Origin: JAKEGN01 sp964465665
GTDB lineage: Bacteria > Pseudomonadota > Gammaproteobacteria > Steroidobacterales > Woeseiaceae
DNA length: 28,885 nucleotides
NCBI GenBank assembly: GCA_964465665.1
Contig: CAYXKM010000020.1
Span: 1-28,885, forward strand
Reading direction: 5' to 3'
Position 1 is the stretch's first letter. Every line of letters starts with the position of its first letter. The notes below the pieces were generated by a model that searched no databases, was not told the DNA's origin, and saw nothing but the letters and a program-made list of their open reading frames with translations. Shown in pieces: positions 1-8,369 of this stretch. Both the position numbers and the translations under genes were made by a program.

Positions 1-8
1 AAGGCCCC

Positions 9-101
9 CCGGGGAATCTTCCCGGGACCCGCCGTGAATACATCCCTGTTGGCTCGGGGCGCGCGCCCAGGCGCGCCGACGGTCCCGGAAAGATTCCCCG
101 G
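9..101. repeat. Long imperfect inverted repeat (stem-loop element)
   Basis: Two 21-base arms, 9-29 and 81-101, are reverse complements with one mismatch (base 21 against 89). The 51-base interior is itself rich in GCGCGC and can fold again. The element lies beyond the 3' end of the DUF885 gene, so it could act as an mRNA end structure. Its size and composition resemble dispersed non-coding palindromes of gammaproteobacterial chromosomes. I cannot show from one window that it is repeated elsewhere. Confidence 0.7.
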
Positions 102-149
102 ATACCCTTCGTTAGCGACTTTCGTGGTGCGCAACCACAGAGGTCAACA

Positions 150-222
150 GCCGGCAACACGCCGGTCTGCCGTTCGAGCGCATCTTCTCTAAGTGAGAAC
201 GGCAGACCGGCGTGTTGCCGGC
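150..222. repeat. Perfect 26-bp inverted repeat, REP-like or terminator-like
   Basis: Arms 150-175 and 197-222 are exact reverse complements over 26 bases, with a 21-base loop (176-196). The hairpin lies about 70 bases past the stop of the DUF885 gene (minus strand). It has no T-tract on either side, so it is not a classical rho-independent terminator. A 3'-protecting hairpin or a mobile REP/MITE-type unit fits better. Confidence 0.8.
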
Positions 223-244
223 ATGCATACGATCCTCAGGAAAA

Positions 245-270
245 GGTCGCCTGCACTGCAGGCTCCTACA
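245..270. repeat. Short REP-like palindrome
   Basis: Positions 249-263 form a 7-1-7 palindrome (GCCTGCA, C, TGCAGGC). The minus-strand flank reads TGTAGGAGCCTGC, which resembles the GTAGGAGC core of REP units known from pseudomonads and other gammaproteobacteria. It sits 20 bases beyond the stop codon of the DUF885 gene. Confidence 0.5.
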
Positions 271-290
271 AGTGCTCTCGACATCGATGG

Positions 291-2084
291 TTAAACCTGC
301 TCGGCGATCCAGCGATCGACGCGTTGTTCGAGCATTGTCAGTGGCATCGAGCCTTGCGACAGCACCAGCCGGTGGAAGGCAACGACATCGAAACGATCGC
401 CGAGTTTTTCCTCGGCACGCGTGCGCAGCTCGCGAATCTTCAGCTGGCCGATCTTGTACGCAAGCGCTTGCCCCGGTATCGCCATGTAACGTTCCGCTTC
501 GCTCACCGCGCGCGCTTCCTTGACGGCAGAGTTCGCGTACATGTAATCCAGCACGTCCTGTCGGCTCCAGCCCTTCGAGTGCAGGCCGGTATCGACCACC
601 AGCCGGATGGCGCGCCAGAGTTCGGCGTTCAGCGCGCCGAAATACTGGTACGGATCGGTGTACATGCCGAGTTCCTTGCCGAGAGACTCCGCGTACAGAC
701 CCCAGCCTTCGGTGAACGCGGTGTAACCGCCGAAGCGACGGAAACGCGGCACATTCTCCAGTTCCTGCTGGATCTCGATCTGGAAATAGTGCCCGGGTAT
801 CGCTTCGTGCAGAAACAACGATTCCATCGCCCACTTTGGCCGGGCCTTGATGTCGTACGTGTTGGCAAAAAACACGCCGGGACGGGAGCCGTCGGGCGTG
901 CCGCGCCGGTAGGAGCCGCCGGAGGCGGTTTTCTCGCGGAACGGCTCGACCGGCCGCACTTCGAAACCGGTTTTGGGAGCCACGTCGAACAGTTTCTTCG
1001 TGAGCCCGGTGACGCGCTCCGTCATGTCGCGATAGCCCTGGATCAGTTCCTCGGGCGTGTCGAAATAGAAACGCTCATCCGTGTTCAGGTATTCGAAAAA
1101 ATCCTGCAGGTCGCCCTCGAAACCGACCTCGTCCATGACGCCCTGCATCTCGCCGTGAATACGCGCCACTTCGTCCAGCCCGATCTGGTGAATTTCTGCC
1201 GGCGTGAGGTCGGTGGTCGTGCGCAGCCGCACCAGGTACGCGTACCAGGCCTCGCCATCCGGCAGTTCGGAAATGCCGACGGACTCGCGCGTCGCACCGA
1301 GGTAGTCGTCGCCGATGAAATTGTGCAGGCGCTTGTAAGCCGGCACGATTTTTGTAGCGATCGATTCGCGATAGGCGGCTGTCAGGCGCTCGCGGTCTTC
1401 TGAGCTGAAGTCCTCCGGCATGTTTTTCACTGGCGTGTAGAACGTACTGGACTCGACGTCGTCCGTGATCTGTGACTCGAGCTGCGGCAGCACTTTCTCC
1501 ATCAGGATGGTCGGCTGCACGATGCCCTGCTCCGCGCCTTTGCGCATGTTGTCGACGGCCTGATCCACGATGATCGAGAAGTCCTCCACACGGGAGAGGA
1601 AGTCGTCGTAGTCCTTTACTGTCTGGAACGGATGCAGGCTCGTACCGCTGCCAAGCTGCACAAAAGAATTGGTTATTGAGTAGAACTGGTCGATGGGCTG
1701 CAGCTCGTCCGGAAACCGGTAGCCGGCCAGGTCCGTCTCGCGGCTCCAGCGAAACGTGTCGTAGGTCAGGCGGTCCTGGCCGGCAAGCAGTTCGTGATCG
1801 ATGACCAGCAGCCGTTCCAGGTACTCCCGATCGAGCGCTGCCGTTTTCTCGATATGCTCCGGGCTCAAGGTGTTCGCCATGCGATCGTTGTAACGGTAAT
1901 CACCGATCGAAGTCGCATACAGCGGATTCAGTTCCAGCACGCGCTCGAAGTATTCCTCGACCAGCGCATTGAGCTCGGCGGCAGCCTGCTCCGGTGTCTG
2001 CCCGGCAGTCTCCTCGGCGGGCTTCTGGCCGCAGGCCGCAAGTATCATAAGAGTGACTGCCAGCGCCGCATTGAAGTGTTTCAT
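291..2084 (-). CDS. DUF885 family lipoprotein, putative metallopeptidase
   Basis: The 597-residue protein begins with a lipoprotein signal whose lipobox (ILAAC) puts the lipidated cysteine at residue 18, so it should be anchored in the envelope. Residues about 35-595 match the DUF885 family. The family hallmark HEAIPGHYFQ is at 426-435, followed by AFTEGWGLYAE at 456-466. The HExxxGH-like histidines and the downstream glutamates are the expected zinc ligands of a peptidase-like fold. The length is normal for the family. The start is supported by the signal peptide. It is transcribed alone, with hemolysin III upstream on the same strand (51-base gap), and is followed by three palindromes. Family assignment is firm. 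The substrate is unknown, since most members are uncharacterised exported peptidases. Confidence 0.93.
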   Translation of the reverse strand: MKHFNAALAVTLMILAACGQKPAEETAGQTPEQAAAELNALVEEYFERVLELNPLYATSIGDYRYNDRMANTLSPEHIEKTAALDREYLERLLVIDHELLAGQDRLTYDTFRWSRETDLAGYRFPDELQPIDQFYSITNSFVQLGSGTSLHPFQTVKDYDDFLSRVEDFSIIVDQAVDNMRKGAEQGIVQPTILMEKVLPQLESQITDDVESSTFYTPVKNMPEDFSSEDRERLTAAYRESIATKIVPAYKRLHNFIGDDYLGATRESVGISELPDGEAWYAYLVRLRTTTDLTPAEIHQIGLDEVARIHGEMQGVMDEVGFEGDLQDFFEYLNTDERFYFDTPEELIQGYRDMTERVTGLTKKLFDVAPKTGFEVRPVEPFREKTASGGSYRRGTPDGSRPGVFFANTYDIKARPKWAMESLFLHEAIPGHYFQIEIQQELENVPRFRRFGGYTAFTEGWGLYAESLGKELGMYTDPYQYFGALNAELWRAIRLVVDTGLHSKGWSRQDVLDYMYANSAVKEARAVSEAERYMAIPGQALAYKIGQLKIRELRTRAEEKLGDRFDVVAFHRLVLSQGSMPLTMLEQRVDRWIAEQV

Positions 2085-2135
2085 TGACTAGCCCTTTTTC
2101 GGGATCAGCCGGAACGGTCAGGTTGTCACTGCCGA

Positions 2136-2771
2136 TCAGACGTGAAAGTAAATCGCCATGAAGTGACAGCCTGCGCCTAGCAGCACGAAGACATGAAAAA
2201 TGGAGTGATTGAACGGAATTTGTCGAATACTGTAAAGAACCGCGCCCAGCGTGTAAGCCGCACCGCCGAGGACCAGCCACAGCAATCCGGCCGGCGGGAG
2301 GTTGGCGATCAGGGGCTTGATGGCGAAGACGATGATCCAGCCCATCAGCAGGTACATCAGTGTCGATGTCTTTTGGAATCGGCCGGTGAAAAACAGCTTC
2401 AGCACAATTCCGGTCAACGCCAGTCCCCAGGCGATGCAGAACAAAACCCAGCCGATCGATTCGTCCAGGGTGACCAGCGTGAACGGCGTGTAAGTTCCGG
2501 CGATCAACAGGTAAATGGATGCATGATCGACGATGCGCAGCCGGCTTCTGAGAAACGGATCCTTTGCGCTGTGATATACAGTGGAGGCGGCAAACAGCAC
2601 GATCAGGCTGGCGCCGAATACCGAGAAACTGAACACCGGCAGGAAACCGCCCAATTCCACAGCGCGTCGGATCAAAGGCAACAGCACCATGACCGAACCG
2701 ATCAGGCCTATGGCATGCAGGACAATATTAAATCGCTCTTCGCGTGGCGAGTAGACGCTGGCGTGATGCAT
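2136..2771 (-). CDS. Hemolysin III / TrhA family membrane protein
   Basis: The 211-residue protein has about seven hydrophobic segments and the layout of the PAQR-like hemolysin III (YqfA/TrhA) family. The N-terminal SPREERFNIVLHAIG leads into TM1. DHASIYLLIAGTYTPF (about residues 82-97) is the central family motif, and the C-terminal FNHSIFHVFVLLGAGCHF carries the conserved histidines thought to bind metal. It should sit in the inner membrane. Despite the name, members have been linked to membrane-lipid homeostasis rather than haemolysis. An AGGGA ribosome site lies nine bases before the ATG. It diverges from the YaiI-family gene across 50 bases. Confidence 0.9.
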   Translation of the reverse strand: MHHASVYSPREERFNIVLHAIGLIGSVMVLLPLIRRAVELGGFLPVFSFSVFGASLIVLFAASTVYHSAKDPFLRSRLRIVDHASIYLLIAGTYTPFTLVTLDESIGWVLFCIAWGLALTGIVLKLFFTGRFQKTSTLMYLLMGWIIVFAIKPLIANLPPAGLLWLVLGGAAYTLGAVLYSIRQIPFNHSIFHVFVLLGAGCHFMAIYFHV

Positions 2772-2821
2772 GGTGCTTGTTCCCTTACGCGGCCCCGCGG
2801 CTTACGCCAAAGTGACATGAC

Positions 2822-3271
2822 ATGAAAATCTGGGTGGACGCCGACGCCTGTCCGGTCGTTATCCAGGATATCCTTTTCCGTGCTGCGCAGCGAACCGGCC
2901 TGGAACTTACGCTGGTCGCCAATCAGTCCGTGCAGGTACCACGCTCACCCAACATTCGCACGCTTCGGGTTGCTTCGGGATTCGATGTCGCAGACAACGA
3001 GATCGTCAAGCGGATCGAATGCGGCGACCTGGTCGTCACGAGCGATATTCCGCTAGCGGCCGATGTGATCGCGAAAGGCGGCATTGCTCTGAGTCCGCGA
3101 GGCGAGCTGCACACCACCGACAATATCAAAGCGCGGCTCAATATGCGGGATTTTATGGACACGATGCGCGCCAGCGGCGTGCAGACCGGCGGCCCGCCGA
3201 CCCTCAATCAGGCCGACCGCAAGAGTTTCGCGGACAATCTCGACCGGATCCTGACCCGATCCGCGAAGTAG
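2822..3271 (+). CDS. yaiI: YaiI/YqxD family protein (UPF0178, DUF188)
   Basis: The 149-residue protein covers the whole family length. The N-terminal MKIWVDADACP and the later region VTSDIPLAADVIAKGG are the most recognisable blocks, with aspartates laid out as in PIN-like nuclease folds. The C-terminal half has the usual GVQTGGPP and ADRKSFADNLDRIL blocks. Members are cytoplasmic and conserved, but no reaction has been demonstrated that I can rely on. It diverges from hemolysin III and converges with the DUF1501 gene, with a single base between the stop codons. No terminator is visible there. Confidence 0.9.
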   Translation: MKIWVDADACPVVIQDILFRAAQRTGLELTLVANQSVQVPRSPNIRTLRVASGFDVADNEIVKRIECGDLVVTSDIPLAADVIAKGGIALSPRGELHTTDNIKARLNMRDFMDTMRASGVQTGGPPTLNQADRKSFADNLDRILTRSAK

Positions 3272-3272
3272 C

Positions 3273-4634
3273 TCAGACGAAAAGCCCGAGATCGCGGACG
3301 GCGAAGTTGTCGATGTGCGGCGCAACGATATCGAGTTCCGCATCCGCGATGCCGAACCAGCGCGCCAGTGTTGCCGCGTACTGGTCCGCGGACGTGGTCG
3401 GGATCATGCGGCCACCGCCGACGTCATCCGGGCCGTCGATCGCAAGCGCGGGATAGATTCCGTACAAGTCACGACCGCGCACCGCATCGCCGACCACCAG
3501 CTGGATGCCGCCCCAGGCGTGGTCCGTGCCGTCGCCGTTCGAGGTCAGGGTGCGCGCGAAATCGGACTGCGTGAAACTGGTCACCGCATCGGCGACACTG
3601 AGCTCGACAGTGGCGTCGTAAAACGCTGTCATCGCCTCGCTTACACCGCCGAGCAGCCCGGGCTGGTCCTGGTTCTGGTTGTCGTGCGAATCGAATCCGC
3701 CGGCAGCCACAAAAAATACCTGGCGTTGCATCTGCAGTTCGTCACGCACGGCGATGAGCCGCGCCACCGTCTGCAGCTGCTGTCCAAGCTGGGACGCCGG
3801 GAAAACTGTATTCAGTACTGGTGCGTTGGCAATAGCGGTGCCGACCTGGTCCGCTGCCGCAACGGCGCGACGCTGAATTTCCGCAAAGCTGCGTTCGTAA
3901 ATCGAACTGTAACTTGCATTGATGATCCGTTCGAAAGCCAGGCGCTGCTGATACAGGATGTCGTTCGGATCGCCCGAGTTCGAGAACGCCTCGAACGGAA
4001 TTGGTCCGCCCGGGCCCATGACATAGGGAATGGTCTCGTGCGCCGACTGGAACAGGTTGTTACCGAAGAGCGATGCATTGGTCGCCATCTGCTGGACGGA
4101 CACGTTGCTGCGGATGAGATCCGCAATGCGCCCTGCCCACCCGGTGTTGCTCTGCGTGTTGCCTTTCAGCGAGTGCCACTGATCCTGCTGGTCATTGTGG
4201 GAGAACAGTTGCGGCGGCAACGGCACCGACTGCTGGAAAAACTGGTCCTTGGTCACAGGCTGCATCAACGGGCCGACATTACTCACGATGGCGACGCGAT
4301 TGTTTTCGAAGAGGCCCTGGAGACCGGCCATCGAGGGATGAAAGCCGTACAGCGCGCCGTCGGAGGTCAGCGGATTGATCGGCAGCAGGTCCCCTTGCGC
4401 GATCGCGAGATTCTGCCGCGACGCCGCGTACACGTTGTACTCGGCGTTGCTCCGCGGCACGACCATGTTGAAGGAATCGTTGCCGCCGAAAAGGAAAACA
4501 CAGACCAACGCTTTGTAATCATCGAACGGTGCGCTGGTGCCGATGCCCTGCGAGAACGCGGCGCCGGGGCAGGCAGCAAAAGCAGCGGCCGCGCCGCCCG
4601 CTTTGAGAAAATTGCGTCGCCGGATGTCCGTCAT
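3273..4634 (-). CDS. DUF1501 family secreted protein (Tat signal)
   Basis: The 453-residue protein starts with a twin-arginine signal (RRRNFLKAGG, then an alanine-rich segment cleaved near residue 28), so it should be exported folded. The mature part matches DUF1501, related to the alkaline-phosphatase/sulfatase superfamily: VCVFLFGGNDSFNMVVP at about 44-60, and GGFDSHDNQ with DHAWGG in the C-terminal half. These aspartates and histidines are where metal ligands are expected. It lies 16 bases after the DUF1800 gene on the same strand and is surely co-transcribed. This pairing recurs across Proteobacteria, Planctomycetes and Bacteroidetes. The biochemical role is unknown. Confidence 0.92.
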   Translation of the reverse strand: MTDIRRRNFLKAGGAAAAFAACPGAAFSQGIGTSAPFDDYKALVCVFLFGGNDSFNMVVPRSNAEYNVYAASRQNLAIAQGDLLPINPLTSDGALYGFHPSMAGLQGLFENNRVAIVSNVGPLMQPVTKDQFFQQSVPLPPQLFSHNDQQDQWHSLKGNTQSNTGWAGRIADLIRSNVSVQQMATNASLFGNNLFQSAHETIPYVMGPGGPIPFEAFSNSGDPNDILYQQRLAFERIINASYSSIYERSFAEIQRRAVAAADQVGTAIANAPVLNTVFPASQLGQQLQTVARLIAVRDELQMQRQVFFVAAGGFDSHDNQNQDQPGLLGGVSEAMTAFYDATVELSVADAVTSFTQSDFARTLTSNGDGTDHAWGGIQLVVGDAVRGRDLYGIYPALAIDGPDDVGGGRMIPTTSADQYAATLARWFGIADAELDIVAPHIDNFAVRDLGLFV

Positions 4635-4650
4635 GGTTAAACCTCAGTGC

Positions 4651-6285
4651 TCATCGCTGGTAAGCGAACTCGGGCGATGAGGCTATGAAGTAAATGGCCT
4701 CGCCGACCCGGATTGCTGACTCCGATGCCGGAATACGGTTGATCATGCCCTCGACCTCGGTCTCCAGCGTCGCCGAGATCCGGCCGGCCAGGAGCTTGTC
4801 CGACACCCTTTCCACCAGCGCCTCGGTGTCTGCGGCGATGGCCATTTCCTCCCCGATATCGATGTAGACGTCGTCTTCGGCGAGGGCGGTCGATTCGGAC
4901 GTCAGGCCGAGAGCCTGGAACAGCATGTAATTGGTCACCAGCGTGTTCTGGTACTCGGTCGCGATCTGCAGCTCCGGCGCCACCAGGCTGCTGTCCCGGA
5001 TCTCGCCGGGCGGTGCATAAAACGGCGAGAAGAAATTGAAAACGGACGGGGCCTGCAACGGACCCTGGCCAAAGAATATGGACGCGGCGAGTAGCCGGTA
5101 GCGGCCGCTTGCGGATGTGGCGTCATACGCGCGCCAAACCTGCGTCAGGCGCAACAACGGTTCTTTGATCTTGCCGTCGAGATCCATCGGTGACTCCGGC
5201 CGTGCTTCCGGATCGAGCAGGATCGCCCGGACCACTGCGCCCAAATCGCCGCGGACGCCGCTGCCGTTATTGTTGAAAACCGACGCGACCCTTTGAATGT
5301 ATGCGGGAGACGGATTGCTGGTGACGAGGCGCTGAATCAGGCGGATGGCGATGAACGGCCCGACATTGGGATGGCTGAAAATATTGTCGAGGGCATCCGC
5401 GAGATCCTCATCGCCGTCCTGTCCTGCCGGCAGCATCACACCGTTCATCAGTTGCTTGGGTCCGGTGTCGTGAAATGCCGGATAGAGTTGCATAGGCACG
5501 GTCTGGTTGTTGTCGTTTGGAAACGCCAGGTGAAAATGCGGCGCTCCCGCGTAAGTCCAACCGGTGTACACATGCGCAAATCCTTCGATCACCGGCTGGT
5601 CGTAGGTCGGGATCGGTTGGCCGAAGCCGTCGAGCCGTGCACTGCCATCGATGTTCAATTCAACCAGACCAATGGAAAAGAGCTGCATCAGTTCGCGAGC
5701 ATAGTTTTCATCCGGGCGGATGTTCAACGCCGCGTTCGGTTTCTCGTTGCCCAGCATGCTGAGGTACACGCCCATCGCCGGGTGCAGCGTCACCTCTTCG
5801 ATGAGGTCGCGGTAGTTGCCGAAAGCGTTTCGTGCCAGCACGTCGTAATAATCGGCCAGTGAATAAGTATGGTCGATCAGCGCGCCGACCTGCGAAACCA
5901 CCATGATCTCGGACAACGCAAATGCCATGCGCTGTCGAAGCTGGTCGTCGCCGTTGACGACATTGCGAAACCAGATGTCGATGCGATCGCCCTGCAATTC
6001 GAACAGGAATGCGGGTCGCGGCAGGCTCCTGAGGTACGGCAGTTGCAACGATGCCGGGCGCTGCATCTGCTCGTCGATCCAGTCGGCAAATCCCGTATCG
6101 ATGACACCTTGTGCTTCTGCTTCCGTAGCGCCGAAGGAGCCCTGGTTCAGGAACTGGAAGGCTTCGGCCTTCGAGATCACATCGACCGGCGGGGGCGGTG
6201 CAGCATCGTCGCCGGACGAACCGCCGCAGCCGGCCACGACCAGGGTCAGCGTAACAACCAGCGATGTCAGTGAATTTCGCAGCAT
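4651..6285 (-). CDS. DUF1800 family lipoprotein
   Basis: The 544-residue protein has a lipoprotein signal (LVVAGC, lipid cysteine at residue 20) followed by a glycine/serine/proline linker. The rest matches DUF1800: LNQGSFGATEAEAQ at about 47-60, then NYARELMQLFSIGLVELN and GFAHVYTGWTY in the middle, and PSVFNFFSPFYAPPG near the C-terminus. All are family landmarks. It heads a two-gene operon with the Tat-exported DUF1501 protein 16 bases downstream. The two proteins probably work together outside the cytoplasm, but no function has been established for the family. The start is set by the signal peptide. Confidence 0.92.
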   Translation of the reverse strand: MLRNSLTSLVVTLTLVVAGCGGSSGDDAAPPPPVDVISKAEAFQFLNQGSFGATEAEAQGVIDTGFADWIDEQMQRPASLQLPYLRSLPRPAFLFELQGDRIDIWFRNVVNGDDQLRQRMAFALSEIMVVSQVGALIDHTYSLADYYDVLARNAFGNYRDLIEEVTLHPAMGVYLSMLGNEKPNAALNIRPDENYARELMQLFSIGLVELNIDGSARLDGFGQPIPTYDQPVIEGFAHVYTGWTYAGAPHFHLAFPNDNNQTVPMQLYPAFHDTGPKQLMNGVMLPAGQDGDEDLADALDNIFSHPNVGPFIAIRLIQRLVTSNPSPAYIQRVASVFNNNGSGVRGDLGAVVRAILLDPEARPESPMDLDGKIKEPLLRLTQVWRAYDATSASGRYRLLAASIFFGQGPLQAPSVFNFFSPFYAPPGEIRDSSLVAPELQIATEYQNTLVTNYMLFQALGLTSESTALAEDDVYIDIGEEMAIAADTEALVERVSDKLLAGRISATLETEVEGMINRIPASESAIRVGEAIYFIASSPEFAYQR

Positions 6286-6647
6286 TTCCTGTTGGATCGC
6301 GCAAACCGCGGCAGAGCTGAATCGGGACCCTATCGGGAACCGGCTGAACGGGCAATGAACCAGCGCTCAGTTCATAAGGTAACTCTTGATTTTACAATGA
6401 TTTCGGGCAATGCCCGGGCAGAATCGACACTGCCTGCCAAGAAATCGAGCAACACCGGCGAGGACGAGACAGCTATATTCAATACGTTACCGGCCCGCTG
6501 CAGGGCCCTCGATACTCCGGCGCCGGTCGGTTTCGGCGCAATCGCTGCAAATGAGAAACACGTCGCAGTAACGACAGTAACCGCGACATAGCTTTCGGTT
6601 AAGCAAACCCCTACACAGCGTTCGATAGAGAAATTCAGGAGTTTCCA
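6286..6647. other. Intergenic region between divergent genes
   Basis: These 362 bases separate the DUF1800 operon (minus) from the small gene at 6648 (plus). Open frames exist on both strands, but their products are low in hydrophobic structure, rich in R/A/S and match no family I know. A GACAGTAACC string at 6573-6582 resembles the repeat found upstream of lipA. An AGGAG lies at 6637-6641, just before the next gene. I see no convincing promoter hexamers or hairpin. Confidence 0.5.
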
Positions 6648-6959
6648 ATGCAACAAAATTCAGACTGGTGGCCCCGCTGCGCTTTCGTGCGCGATTATTT
6701 CTTTGGCGGGCAGCAAAAAATCGCGCAGCAGGTGGCGGAGTACCTGGCGAGATACTACGTCGGCGATGGCGTTGACGATCTGCGGCCGGATACCGACGTA
6801 TCGGCGCTGGTCGGGGATTCGATTCGCAAATACATCAACAGGGACGACTTTACGCTCGTTCGTGACGACGATCTGTTTGCCGACGTCGACCTGAAAGAGT
6901 CGATTACCTTCAAAGAACTTGTGAGTCTCGTTCAATCGCAGCGGGGAATGTCTGCCTGA
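6648..6959 (+). CDS. Hypothetical protein, 103 aa
   Basis: I do not recognise this protein. It is soluble and acidic, with an aromatic start (DWWPRCAFVRDYFFGG), a helical middle (KIAQQVAEYLARYY) and a charged C-terminal half that alternates turn-rich and helical stretches. It has no signal peptide or membrane segment. A good ribosome site (CAGGAG, seven bases before the ATG) and coding-like third positions argue that it is real. Its last 28 bases overlap the 3' end of the symporter gene on the other strand. It is a single-gene unit divergent from the DUF1800 operon. Confidence 0.65.
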   Translation: MQQNSDWWPRCAFVRDYFFGGQQKIAQQVAEYLARYYVGDGVDDLRPDTDVSALVGDSIRKYINRDDFTLVRDDDLFADVDLKESITFKELVSLVQSQRGMSA

Positions 6960-8365
6960 TCGGTGCTTTCCATGCGCCGCGAACCCGCGGCGGCGATGAG
7001 CATTGCAATCACGAACGGCAGCACCCGCTCGGCCACATCGCCGGGGGTGTTAGGAAAGAGGGACAGCAGCACGGTAAGGCCGAAACCGGCGAGCATGGCC
7101 GCAAGTGTCGCGGTCGCCGCCAGTTGCCGGCCGGCAAGGCGCATCAGCAGGATCGGTCCGAAAGCAGAACCAATTGCGGCCCAGGCAAAAAGCACTCGCG
7201 AAAAAATGTCGGCGCGCCAGAATAATGCCAGCAATGTCGCGAGCAGCAACACGACAAGTACCGTGAAGCGTGAGCCGCCAAGGCCGACATTGCGGCCCTT
7301 TTTTGCGAGATTCCAGTCATAGGACACGGCCGAAGCCGCCACCAGCAACTGGCTGTCGGCGGTCGACATGATGGCGGAGAGCACGGCGGCCAGAATGATG
7401 CCGGCGGCCACCGCCGGCAGCAGCGTTCCGGCCACATGAAACATCACTTGCTCCGCATCGGCGATTTCGCTGTACAGAACCCTCGCGCAAAGCCCGAGCA
7501 ACAGCATTCCGCTGTAAACGAGGACCGCCCAGCTCAATGCAATCACGCGTCCCTGCCGCAAGCTGCGATCGCTTTTCAGCGCCATGAAACGATTCACGAC
7601 ATGCGGTTGCCCCGGGTAACCGATGCCGATGCCGAGCGTGCCCAGCACAAAGAACACCGCCGTTACCCACGCGAAACCACCGGATGGCAAAGGCGACCCG
7701 CTGCTGCCTCTGTCCGCAAGGCCGGAAACGAGGTCGATCGGGCCGCCGACGGCGATGAGCGCTACGGCCGGCAACATGATCGCAGCCAGCGCCATCAGCA
7801 TGCCTTGCACGCAGTCGGTGACGCTCACCGCCCAGAAACCACCGAGCAGCGTGTATGCCAGCACGATCGCGGCGCCAACCAGGATACTGCTCGACTTCGA
7901 CAGCGCGAACACGGATTCGAAGGCTTTGCCGGCTGCCTCGAATTGCGACGCAACGTAGAAGACGAAAGAGAACACGATGATGGCCGCAGCCACGCGGAGG
8001 ATCAGTTGCCGCGATGCACCGAGGCCGACGGGTGCGAGCACTTCGCTCAGCGTCACCGTGCCCTCCTCTGCCGAGAGCTCGCGCAGGCGTGGCGCAACGT
8101 ACAGCCAGTTGAGAGCGAAACCACCGACAGTCGCCGGGAACAACCACAGTGCCGGCCAGCCCCAGGCATACGCCGCGCCACTGACGCCGAGCAGTGTCCA
8201 TGCCGACGACGAACTGGCGGATGCGCTGACCGCCGCGACCCACGCTCCGAGGCCGCGGCCACCGAGATAAAAACCCTCGACATCGTAGGTGCGGCCCCTC
8301 GCCCACAGACCGACGCCGATCAGTGCCGCGTTATAGACGATCAGCGTGACGAGTACGGAGGACGT
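6932..8365 (-). CDS. Sodium:solute symporter, PutP-like (SSS family)
   Basis: The protein has about 12-13 hydrophobic helices and SSS-family signatures. Near the N-terminus it has FYLGGRGLGAWVAAVSASAS. In the middle it has IGIGYPGQPHVVNRFMA, then SAIMSTADSQLLVAASAVS and AAIGSAFGPILL, all close to the PutP branch that carries proline or similar amino acids with sodium. The frame stays open upstream to 8398 but contains no ATG, GTG or TTG before an internal TTG at 8143, which would remove the first two helices. I place the start at ACG 8363-8365, seven bases after AGGAG (8373-8377), because the resulting N-terminus aligns with PutP. It is the last gene of the ureohydrolase-aminopeptidase operon, four bases after the preceding stop. 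Family assignment is firm, substrate inferred, start uncertain. Confidence 0.88.
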   Translation of the reverse strand, partial: TSSVLVTLIVYNAALIGVGLWARGRTYDVEGFYLGGRGLGAWVAAVSASASSSSAWTLLGVSGAAYAWGWPALWLFPATVGGFALNWLYVAPRLRELSAEEGTVTLSEVLAPVGLGASRQLILRVAAAIIVFSFVFYVASQFEAAGKAFESVFALSKSSSILVGAAIVLAYTLLGGFWAVSVTDCVQGMLMALAAIMLPAVALIAVGGPIDLVSGLADRGSSGSPLPSGGFAWVTAVFFVLGTLGIGIGYPGQPHVVNRFMALKSDRSLRQGRVIALSWAVLVYSGMLLLGLCARVLYSEIADAEQVMFHVAGTLLPAVAAGIILAAVLSAIMSTADSQLLVAASAVSYDWNLAKKGRNVGLGGSRFTVLVVLLLATLLALFWRADIFSRVLFAWAAIGSAFGPILLMRLAGRQLAATATLAAMLAGFGLTVLLSLFPNTPGDVAERVLPFVIAMLIAAAGSRRMESTDQADIPRCD

Positions 8366-8369
8366 GTCA

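Noticed and set aside
6372..6656. Minus-strand frame of 94 codons in the intergenic region
   Set aside because: No ribosome site, no family similarity, and its start lies inside the neighbouring gene.
7317..8306. Second minus-strand frame of 329 codons within the symporter region
   Set aside because: It is arginine-rich with no membrane helices. The other frame carries the SSS signatures throughout.
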